DNA from: Neurospora intermedia
Taxonomy: Eukaryota > Ascomycota > Sordariomycetes > Sordariales > Sordariaceae
Direction of reading: 5' to 3'
DNA length: 64,000 nt
NCBI GenBank assembly: GCA_037102815.1
Contig: BTPP01000001.1
Span: 3,621,001-3,685,000, forward strand
In this document: positions 46,087 to 55,506 of the stretch, in pieces
Layout of the letters: each line of letters opens with the position of its first letter
Position numbering within the stretch: the stretch's first letter is position 1
The notes under the pieces: generated by a model
The model's database searches: none
What the model saw: the letters and a program-made list of their open reading frames with translations, nothing else
What the model was told of the DNA's origin: nothing
Position numbers and translations under genes: made by a program

Positions 46087-47030
46087 ATGGTCAATCTAGG
46101 AAGCATTTGGCAAAACCTTCTCGCCTCGCAAGCTCCTCTCCAGTCCATGACAGGCAACGCAACCACCATGGCCGGCCTCGCGACTTATACCCTTCCGCAG
46201 CTACCATATGCCTACAATGTAAGCTAAATTGCCGTACCAGGTGAAACCGCCATCCTGCGCCGAATGCAGCAGACGGCGAGGCAAGAATGAAAAAGAGACA
46301 CTGCCATGATGTCTAACACCAGGAACCCCAGGCTCTGGAGCCCTACATCTCGGCCCAGATCATGGAGCTTCACCACAGCAAGCACCATCAGACTTACGTG
46401 ACCAATCTCAACAACGCCTTGAAAGTTCACGTCGCCGCCATCGCCTCTAGCGATATCCCCGCCCAGATCGCCCAGCAGCCCGCCATCAAGTTCAACGGCG
46501 GCGGCCACATCAATCACTCGCTCTTCTGGAAGAACCTGGCCCCCGCTGAGACCCCAGAGACCAACTACTCGGAGGCAGCGCCTTCGCTGGCGGCCGAGAT
46601 TGGGAAGACGTGGGGTAGCTTTGACGAGTTCAAGAAGGCCTTCTCTGCTGCGCTCTTGGGCATCCAGGGCAGTGGCTGGGGTTGGCTCGTTAAGGAGTCT
46701 ACTGCTGAGAAGGGAAGGCTGCGTATCATCACTACCAAGGATCAGGATCCCGTCGTGGGCGGTGAGGTTCCCGTGTTCGGGGTGGACATGTGGGAGCATG
46801 CGTACTACCTCCAGGTATGGTTGTCTATGTTTCTGTCTCGTTACCCCTTGCAGTCTCTTGCCCATCCATATCACCATGACTGACACCGCTTACCCCTCTT
46901 TGTGTAGTACCTGAACGGAAAAGCTGCCTATGTGGAGAATATCTGGAAGGTGATCAACTGGAAGACAGCCGAGGAGCGCTTCCGGGGTAGTCGTGAGGAC
47001 GCTTTTGCGGACCTTAAGGCTTTGCTATGA
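46087..47030 (+). CDS. sod-2: Superoxide dismutase [Mn]
   Basis: Joined from 46087..46218, 46332..46814 and 46908..47030, 245 aa. It dismutates superoxide to hydrogen peroxide and oxygen. The Mn/Fe-SOD fold is complete. The first metal histidine is in MELHHSKHHQTYV (His58), the second in GGGHINHSLFW, and the third and fourth ligands in VDMWEHAYY. GIQGSGWGWLV is also present. The pattern is Mn-type. The 44-residue leader before LATYTLPQLPYAYN contains no arginine or lysine, unusual for a mitochondrial presequence, so location is uncertain. Intron 1 ends in tandem in-frame acceptors (46322 or 46331). I chose 46331 because it gives the conserved PYAYNALEPYIS. The length matches that recalled for N. 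crassa SOD-2. Confidence 0.95.
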
Positions 47031-48795
47031 CTGTGGTTATGGTCAGCTTGAGGGATCTATTGCGGTTACTCGTCAAGGCTAGAAACGCCCAGTTCTTACC
47101 CCCCTCTAAGGCGTTTCTAACCCGGACGAGTATTTTCCTCGCGTTATCCAGCATCTGATGAATACAAATTGTTTCTTATCCTCACTCATACACCCACCTG
47201 TTCTCCCCCGCCATCACTCGTCCAATACCTATTCACTCCGCATGGGCTTGACGTTCGTGTCTTAGCTTTCCTTTTGAGTACGGTCCCGAACTTCCAGAAC
47301 TCTGTCTTGTTGCACATCTACCCCGCGGCTCCGTCTTGTCTGTGTCCTACAACCACCCGCTACCCCTTTGAAGACTTGAGCAACAGGAATACCAAGCATA
47401 CTCACCGTCCAGGGAGAGCTTACATAGGTACGATAGCAGTTAGCTGGAAGTTTCTGGTGCTTGCTAATCTATGTTGCCGTTTCACGGACTTCCATCTCCT
47501 GCCCATCCCGTTATATGTCATCGGCCCCCCAAACATGTCATATGCAGACTTCCACTTTGGCGAACGCGCCCCAGTATGCAAGATTCTTGACAGGAATGGA
47601 CCCCAAGAGGAAGTCCCAAGATGTCAAAGAGACCTGACTGTTTTCCTTCCCGCTCCGCAAAACGCATCTGATCGGGACTGCAGGCTTGCGTTACCTGCAC
47701 AACGGCAAGCTACGTCGCATGAGCTGCAGGAACCTGAAGCTTCACTGACTGGCCAGGGGGTGAACTCCTAACCTTTGCTCTGAATGACCGAGACAGCATC
47801 ATTCTACTTACCTTTTTTGCTTCCTTCCATCGCATCGACTACTGCATTGCACTCGGTTATATAAATCAACAAGTATTACGGCTGTGGTTGGGGAACAGGA
47901 TAGCAACACCTCGTGCGTATGAGACATATTCGTCCCATCCCATCAAAACGTATCATAGCATCCGAGAACGGTAGCACTGGCCTGAGGTTTCCTGAATGGA
48001 AATGAGACACAATTGCCAATATTTCACCAGACAACACACTGCCACCTGGCACAAGCCAGAATTCAGCAGTCGTTCTTTCATGGCATCCGACGGGATGAAG
48101 CGGGTGCTCATCCGGAGTAGCCTACAATCACACAGTCCCGTATTGTTCAGTGTTTCCGTGACAATCCAACGACTTTTGTGGCAGACCCATTCATATACAC
48201 GGCCGACAGGCCGGGAACTTGGTTCATGATAACTTCCTATTTGATATTGGGGTTTGGTCATTGCCCTGCTGTTCCTGGCCACGTGCTTCACTCCGGTTAA
48301 GGGCCAATGTAAAGGGTGAGTAAAAGTCTTTCGATGGTTCACCTAGCAACATTGCAACTAGAAGCAAGATTACACGGTTAACCGGCACCCCGAAAGGGTT
48401 CCTTCTGCCCAGGGCAATACAAAACAGATGACGGGCTCGGAAAGCCGCATGTGTTTCCCTCAAGATATGTTGTCTTCCCGGTACCGCATGTACTGCGGCC
48501 GGGGCGAAAGACTATGACCAGGGGCTCATATGCTGTCCTTCTGATGCTGGCAGCCGGATGCTGAGCGAGTCAATCAATGGTACAATGTCACGGGAAGACA
48601 GGAGTGAGATACCTGACAAAGAACATCTAGGAGTTTCTGTCGTTGACCCAAGGTGGACATACGGAAGGCTTAAGGATATTATTTAAAGCTCATACCATCA
48701 TGCGAGATTTCACCTTCCATAAACATTGTTTCCGCAGGTACTACCACATCTATTCTTCATTTCTGCTCTCCTGGCTCCCAGGGTGAGCTGTAGCC
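47031..48795. other. Gene-free stretch after sod-2
   Basis: About 1.8 kb. A 200-codon plus-strand frame (47169-47771) starts at a non-ATG codon and shows no conserved features, so I do not call it. The last bases form the promoter and leader of the secreted Ser/Thr-rich protein. Confidence 0.4.
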
Positions 48796-50946
48796 ATGAT
48801 GCTTAGGTTTGTTTATCTTGCTCTGCTAGGCATAGGGTACGTGCTTCCCCGTCAGAGACCTCAGAACTCCAAGAAACTAATATGAAAGGTAGCTTCACCG
48901 CTGTCAATGGCATGCCCAACGGTTTTGGACGCCGTCAAGGGTATGGTCAGAATAACGGAGAAACGTGCACGACAACCCAAACCATCACAGTCCCCGTTAC
49001 CTTGGTGGACTATACCTACACAACTATCACCATCTCCGCGAACTCAGGAGGCGCGCCGATCTTCCCATCAACTGTCACCGTATATTCTGGCTGCCCGAGC
49101 TCCTTGAGCAGCATCCCCGGATTGTCATGTAATTCTGCCAGCTTTTTCCTTGAGCAACAGCACACCAACTGAAGTCTCAACGTTTACAGGTTCCAGCCAA
49201 CCGGGCTCCAATGCCACATCCAGTGCTACATCAACCGCGTACACTTCTAGCAACCTTCCACTCTCCTCATCTTCTCCTCCTGTTCCTTCAAGCAGTGGTA
49301 CTGCCACTCCACCAGCTGTGTCTACTACCCAGACTGGCTCCTCAATGTTCGGAAACTCAACAGCCTATGCTGGCACATCGATCTCATCGGGGAATATTCC
49401 CGGAACAGGCTCGACCGCTGTGCTAACCATCAGCAGCTCTACAGGACCATCCAGCAGTAGCTCATCATTCAGTGAAACCTTGACTCTGAGTACTCGTCTT
49501 CCCATTCCGACCAGTCTTTTTAGCCTATCTTCTAAGCCTGCCGAGACAATGTCTACTTTAGGTTCATCTTCGGAAGTGACAGCTTTCTCGAGCACCAGCA
49601 GCAAAAACAGCGTGGTATCATCTTCCAAGTTACCGGAGTATGGCTCGATTAGCTCCGTGTCTACCAACACGATAGCCGATATTGATTCTACGTCAGGAAT
49701 GACACACATCACAGGCGCGTCCATAGGCATCACCAGGACCTCCACAATTGAGACGACCATTATAGTGACCCAAGAAGTCACCGCTACTGTGGACATCCCG
49801 GATGAACTGGAAACTACCGTTAGTGGCATAGACGGAGACTCTTCTTCCACCTCGGTCGTGATTCTGACATCCACGGGCCATATTACTGTGACTATTACGC
49901 CCGGTACCGTCCCTTCTGCTAGTGTTCCAGAACTCGACACAAGCGCAGCAGATGCTCAGTTCACCACTACCAACTCTGTTGCCCCGTCGGTTGCTGAAGG
50001 TGCCCCGGCAAGCTACACCGAAAGTGAGGGGTCTTATCAGCCTACTACGAGCTATGAAGCCACTTCCTCGTCATCACTTGATAGTAGTGTAACATCTGGC
50101 GATGTCACGAGTGAGATCGCGACAACCAAGTATTTGACCAGCACACAATACTCTGTACCTGTACCTTCTACAACACCAGGGAGTTCGGAGTCTACGACGG
50201 CTTCAAATACTTCCAGCTCGATCCCATTATCCTCGACCGGCACACAATCAGCCGGCTCTGTAACTGAGTCTTCCACGACTCCAGGGACTTCAGAATCTAC
50301 GACAACTCCAACAATCTCCAGCTCCATCCCGTTATCCTCAGCCGGTGTGTTGCCTTCATCAAGCGAAGGGATTCCTTCAACTAGGCTTGCCAGCAGTAGC
50401 ACGTCTTACTGGTCTAATGACGACAGCACATCAGCTCTATCAGCCACTTCTCTACCTGCTAGCGACACGTCAACTTCCACAGTTTCTCTGTCATCGTTCT
50501 CAGTTACAGAAACGGCTTCGCCCATAGTTACCTCTTCGTGGTTGACCGGTATTTCCGCACCCTCCTTAACTTCGACTTCACCATCCATCAGCCAAGGCTC
50601 CTCAGACTCCGTCCCAGCATTGTCATCATCTTACGACAGCGGATATAGCTTCACTCTTCTCGCCCCCTCTCTAGAGACCTCGGCAGCTTCTACTTCGTTG
50701 GCCAGCCAGATTTCGTCTGAAATCCCTGACGGAGTTAGTTCAACTGCCGCGATCACTAGATCAGAAACCATGACGATACCATTCCCGACCACGCTGTCCA
50801 CAATTCCCGCCCCGTACTCGTCCAAGACTTCAGATGATGATTTGACTGCGACCTCTTCGGCTAAGGGCAGCGGAAGCACTACTTATGGCGCGGAGTTGAG
50901 GAAGATTAGTGGGGGTCAGGACTTGGGTCAGATCGAGGGAGTGTAG
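48796..50946 (+). CDS. Secreted Ser/Thr-rich (mucin-like) protein
   Basis: Joined from 48796..48836, 48893..49128 and 49190..50946, 677 aa. The first exon supplies a signal peptide (MMLRFVYLALLGIG, continuing FTAVNG). The mature N-terminus has a short Cys-containing module (ETCTTTQTITVPVTLVDYTY ... YSGCPSSL) of a type common in fungal cell-wall proteins. The remaining 580 residues are largely Ser and Thr, a typical O-mannosylated stalk. They include two copies of a 35-residue repeat (SSIPLSS-type, about 50167-50350). There is no C-terminal hydrophobic tail or GPI signal; it ends DLGQIEGV, so it is probably released or held in the wall otherwise. In intron 1 the acceptor must be at 48892, since the AG four bases earlier gives an immediate stop. 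Confidence 0.82.
50167..50350 (+). repeat. 105-nt in-frame tandem repeat in the Ser/Thr-rich gene
   Basis: Two diverged copies with a period of 105 nt (35 codons), beginning at about 50167 and 50272, each encoding a TTPG(S/T)SEST segment and a SSSIPLSS segment. The second copy is truncated after about 75 nt. Confidence 0.7.
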
Positions 50947-51470
50947 ACTATGAGCAACACAGTCTGGTGAACGTTGGGAAATATGAAAAGTAAGAGGTCT
51001 ATAAAGGTTTTGAAGACTTGTACTTTAGTTATAGGGTAGAATGTGAGATCTGGGAGAAGACTAAGAAAATCTTGAATGCCATCGCGCCGCTTGTCGCCCG
51101 GGCAACATCACCTGCATGATAACCTCTTGTCTCCACTTGCTGAATGGTGTTGTAGCATTTGCTGTTGACTGCTTCATTTACTTATCCGTCCTCAGAAGTG
51201 AAATGGGAACAGTGGAAAGAGCACTGCCAAGCACGGTACTAAACTTTAGTAAGTCGGTGTTCTAACGGCTGCAAGCCGGCCCGAGACGGAGCGTTTTAGA
51301 CTACATCCCCACAAAGGTCCGATGTTACCTCCAGTTGGGCCGCACCCCCAACGCGTTCAGAACTGCACCACATCATTCAACCCAAACAACTTAAAACTGC
51401 CAAAAGGACTTCAATCCAAGTATATCAGCGATTCAAGCCAAATCGTCACCCTATTAAAGCCCAATCCACA
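50947..51470. promoter_or_regulatory. Intergenic region upstream of the thioesterase
   Basis: About 520 bp containing one 3' UTR and the promoter of the thioesterase gene; A/C-rich directly before the start. No gene was recognised. Confidence 0.4.
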
Positions 51471-52190
51471 ATGGCCGATACCTCCACCATCGCCGGCGGG
51501 GACATCCCGCCCGCATCACAAACACAAGCCGAAGTCCAAACCCAAACAACAGAATCATCAAGCGACTCACAACAACCCTCGATTTCCCCCGAAAAAGAAA
51601 CCCTCCCCTTCACCCCTTCCCTCTCAACATCCATCCTCCTCCCCCTCACCCCCACCACCTCCTCCACCCTCGCGCTCGCCCACGTCCAACGCGTGTGGGA
51701 CTCCATCCGTCCCAACTCCGCCATCTACAACCTTCTTCTGTCCGACATCGTCCTCGTAGCCGCCGTCTCCCACCCCACTGGCCGGATCCTCGCCCACCTG
51801 ACTTTGAAACCAGTCCATCTCAACAGCAAGCGCATCCTGCACGGGGCCGTCAGCGGGACGTTGTGCGATTGGGCGGGTGGCATGGCTATTGCTGCCAGCA
51901 TTGCCGGCGATGAACTCAAAGCGGGGGAAGGGGAGCAGGACAGACAGATGACGACGGGCGTGAGCACCGATATGCATTTGAGTTATTGTTCGACGGCTAA
52001 GGAAGGGGACACGTTGGAGGTGGAGGCGTGGGTTAGTAGGCGCGGGAGGAAGTTGGGGTTTACGGGGTTGGAGATTAGGAAGAGGGTGGATCATGGGTGG
52101 GAGAAGGGGGAAAGGGGGGAGGTGGTTGTGGTGGGAAGTCATACCAAGTATTTGCCCTTTGGTCAGAAGCCAAGAGAGGCAAAGGAGTGA
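51471..52190 (+). CDS. Hotdog-fold thioesterase superfamily protein
   Basis: Single exon, 239 aa. The first 55 residues are Gln/Ser/Thr/Pro-rich and probably disordered. The rest is a 4HBT-type hotdog domain like PaaI/ACOT13 acyl-CoA thioesterases. It has the conserved helix-start HGAVSGTLCDWAGGMAIAAS, in which HGAV replaces the common HGG. Later strands include TTGVSTDMHLSYCSTAKEGD and DTLEVEAWVSRRGRKLGFTG. The end (HTKYLPFGQ) is conserved in fungal members. The substrate is unknown; family members hydrolyse acyl-CoA thioesters. No mitochondrial leader is evident. Confidence 0.86.
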   Translation: MADTSTIAGGDIPPASQTQAEVQTQTTESSSDSQQPSISPEKETLPFTPSLSTSILLPLTPTTSSTLALAHVQRVWDSIRPNSAIYNLLLSDIVLVAAVSHPTGRILAHLTLKPVHLNSKRILHGAVSGTLCDWAGGMAIAASIAGDELKAGEGEQDRQMTTGVSTDMHLSYCSTAKEGDTLEVEAWVSRRGRKLGFTGLEIRKRVDHGWEKGERGEVVVVGSHTKYLPFGQKPREAKE

Positions 52191-53250
52191 GAGAAATCGA
52201 GGCAGAAAAAGACGAGGGGGGGCGATAGGTGAGATATTTTTGGGTGAGTCTCTTCAGAAGAAAAAAAAAGCATGGGAATCAAACTTGAGATACCAGTTGC
52301 AGTTTACGTCTGGTCGAAGTTTACATGACAAACTTTCATGTTATCGGTTGATACAATCGTTGGAACTTGGCTGTCAAGAACCGCCCTGGTCATCCCTTTG
52401 CCCTCCAGCACATCCTTCCAAGTGCTCAAATCACAGCGGTAGCGTTGGGAGGAGAAGCAACAAGACATGGCCCGGATGGTTGAGCGGCGCTGAGGCCAAC
52501 AAAAAGCTATACTTCCCTGCCCTCCAATCTTGCACGCCCCACTGAAGGCGTCAAGATCCCACAGCTTGCCAATGAACATGTCGAATATGGTGAGAAAGTA
52601 CTTGTGAAGGACTGCCATCGCTCACTTTTCATTCAGTATGTATGAGCTCATCTGGGTGGAAGCGGGAAGAAAACGGTACGCCCAAATAGCAATTGTGGGT
52701 TTTCTGGGACTTTTGTACCGATGCACAGTTATGACAACGCACGTCAAGGGGGGAGAAAGCTTTGGTAGAGAAGCATGTCTGTGGACCGTATCCGCGCAAG
52801 CAAGCAAGGGCATGGTTTCAATGGATGCCTTGGAATCATTACAATGCTCTGGGAAATTTTTTGCGCTTGCAATATCCTAACACCGTTGGTTGGGTGTCGG
52901 AACAGGCCGCGATAGTGCGGCGGCATTCAAGCGTCCTTCGCCCGCCGTTGCTGTGACAACGCAACGCCTGGAGGTCCACAAAAGGAGTCCTGTTTTCCAA
53001 GAGAATGACCATCTTGTTGTGCGCCTTGTGTTCGGTAGCGACTTTCTTTTATTCGAAATACTGCTGAAAGCGCGCTGCATTATGATCCGACAGGGTGATT
53101 GATGTTCAGAGGACGGCGATCCACCGGGAAAGGAGAAAGGGAGAGGGGGGCATCGTCGTTGGTTGTTTGTTGGAGAAAACAGGGCGGGACGGGCTAAATA
53201 AACAAAGACAACAAAAACAAAAATGAGGGCCAGAAATTTGGCAAAATAAA
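52191..53250. other. Intergenic region to tRNA-Met
   Basis: About 1.06 kb with no supportable gene. Frames on both strands near 52304-53350 overlap or read into the tRNA gene and are not credible. Confidence 0.4.
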
Positions 53251-53356
53251 TGGGACCTGGGAGGCTCGAACTCCCGACCTCAGGATTACTCTGATTTTTT
53301 AACCAGATCATACAGGGGTATGAGACCTGCGCGCTAGCCAACTGCGCCAAGGTCCC
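53251..53356 (-). tRNA. Elongator tRNA-Met (anticodon CAT), with intron
   Basis: Minus strand. The acceptor stem GGGACCT pairs with AGGTCCC. The D arm is GCGC-AGTTGGCTA-GCGC. The anticodon arm is CAGGT-CTCATA(A)-TCCTG and the T arm is CGGGA-GTTCGAG-CCTCCC-like. A 32-nt intron occupies 53287-53318, one base 3' of the anticodon. It contains TATGA, complementary to the anticodon region, as expected for a splicing-competent pre-tRNA. The T-T mismatch closing the anticodon stem also occurs in other eukaryotic elongator Met tRNAs. The mature length is 74 nt. Confidence 0.92.
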
Positions 53357-53704
53357 TCGTTGGATTGTGGATTTTGATACTTTTTTGTGTATTTATAGAG
53401 CTACGAGACAGTTCTGGCCAGGAAAAAGTTATCTTCGTAAACCCGCGACATCGACGCTGTTCAGCAGAAATATAAACACATGCAGCAGGTGGACACATAC
53501 CGGCTGGTATTGCTTCCAACCCCGGTATTGAAATTTCTAGAATATAGACATGTGACATTCTTCCAAGTTACAAATGACCACAAAGTAGAAATGGTGCTCA
53601 TTTTTTTGTCCCGAAACCGCTTTCAAGAGCTTGGGTCGAACCTGTAGTGAACTCAAACCACCCTTATAAGCTCTGCTTCGCAAAGAACTTACCAATACTT
53701 AAAA
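53357..53704. other. Spacer between tRNA-Met and tRNA-Tyr
   Basis: About 350 bp separating the two divergently oriented tRNA genes. Nothing recognisable is present. Confidence 0.4.
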
Positions 53705-53793
53705 CCCCTTGTGGTGTAGTTGGATATCACGTTCGGCTGTAATTGTCTAGATTGTATACCGAAAGGTCACCGGCTCGATTCCGGTCGAGGGGA
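53705..53793 (+). tRNA. tRNA-Tyr (anticodon GTA), with intron
   Basis: The acceptor stem CCCCTTG pairs with CGAGGGG (one T-G pair). The anticodon stem TTCGG pairs with CCGAA. The loop CTGTAA puts anticodon GTA at 53739-53741. A 15-nt intron (53743-53757) lies right after position 37. The T arm is ACCGG-CTCGATT-CCGGT. The mature length is 74 nt. T-rich sequence follows (53804-53820). Confidence 0.92.
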
Positions 53794-55506
53794 CAAAAAT
53801 TCTCTTTTTTGGTCTTTTTTCTTTCTCTCACTTTCTTTGCGTTTTTTTTTTTTTTCTTGTTGGCTTCCAAGCCCGGACAATGTCCCCTGACCCATGTGCA
53901 GATGAGATCCACTTGTTATGCACAATCTACCATGTCCACTATGAGATTTCTATTGATGGCATGGGGTATCCTGACTTCTATTCAGTCAGGGTTCACTGAA
54001 TTGAATACCCGATTCCTTCTGCTCTGATCCTTCTCAGCAACCGTCAAAGTTCCCCTGCCTTTCAGTAAGCTCTGTTTCGGATATGCCTCTGAAGGATGAC
54101 AGCTCAGCTATGTACCAAGATACCAACATTAACATGATTATAGTGTTTCTGGAGCTGGACATAGGTATGCCGGCCCATGTTACCTGCCGGAGTTCGGTCC
54201 GTTGCCGCATTGGGATCTAACGTTTCGATGTGATGTGACTTTGCCGACAACGAGACAAAGCTCCAACCTTCACAGGATATCTGAACCTTGGAAAGTCGGC
54301 ACGAGATGCCTAGGAAGATAATCGGACTATGTCGATATCATATGATGATGTCCTGCTCGCCTTAAAAGTAACCTTCCTAATCAATCCTCTTCTCCATTGA
54401 CTCTCCAGGCCGAGTTTCCCCAGAGTCAAACCCCGGATTCTGCTTCCTGCAATGCATGTGAAAAGTCCATGGGTAGTATCTCGATTTCATGACATCGTGC
54501 ATTTCCTTGATTGCTCCCTCGATCCCCGCAAGTGCTGCAAAAGGGTTATCGTCATTGGCTATTCCGAGTAGAGTCTGAGAGAGTCTAGATCTTCCGAGCT
54601 TTGAGCTAGTTGATGTCAGTATCCACATCGCCTGTCAGTTCCGGGTACGCCTCCCTTGGTCTTCAATGCTCCAGGAACCAGGGGTTAGTGCCAGCTGAGG
54701 TGAGGTACTATAATATCTGATATCGGTTAGTGAGTAACTAAACCACAGTACGTTATGGGACGCGAATGGAAAATATATAGCAGACCTCCATTCCTCTCTG
54801 CTGTATCCGTTTCTGGTCGTACCCATCCTTGCCCCGAACAAGATTGATGACACCCGAGTCCACCGCCCAGAACAACACCAAGCTCAGCCAAATTAGCACG
54901 CAAAACAACGAAATCTATGGTATTCAATGCTCTACGACAGCGCCTATAAAGTCTATACAGTTCTGTAGTATTTGTGGTATATAATCAACCCATTTTTGTC
55001 ATGGTTTCTTGCCTTAAAGTCTTTCGCCGGATGCAGAGTTAAAATCTGAACTCGATTGTCATCAATTTTGTCCTGCGCGAGCCATCCTGTTGCGTGCTGT
55101 CGGCACAAGTTCTTCTATTGTTGGTGGATGACCCCCCATTGGTGCTCATCGCGTACCGGAGGCCAATTGAAGAAATATCAAACTCGAAATAAAAGCAGAT
55201 ACGAATGAAGGCAAAGGCATAAATAACAATCTTCTAGCCTAATGTAATGGGTAACCTCTTAGGTCTTCGAAAAGCCGCAACTCCCGGTATAAGAAGACGA
55301 GCCACTCGGCATCTTCGATGAGCGCACAGCGATAATCATAAAGTCATTGAAACGCCCCGCTACAGCCTGCGAAGTATTCCAGTCAAAATTTTATGTATCC
55401 CACGTACCACCAGAAGTAAAACCGTATTTCCATCCACTCCCACTCATCCATCGCGAACTAGGAAGAAGCCTTGGCATCATTGTTCAAAGTAAGACCGCAA
55501 CGCGCG
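53794..55506. other. Gene-free stretch to the F-box gene
   Basis: About 1.7 kb with no supportable gene. A T-run at about 53841-53854 follows the tRNA-Tyr. Other frames are short and unconserved. It includes the 3' UTR of the F-box gene. Confidence 0.4.

Noticed and set aside
47169-47771. 200-codon plus-strand frame after sod-2
   Set aside because: Begins at a non-ATG codon and the translation looks random (many Pro, Cys, His), with no domain.
52877-53350. 157-codon minus-strand frame over the tRNA-Met gene
   Set aside because: Its first part is translated tRNA sequence; spurious.
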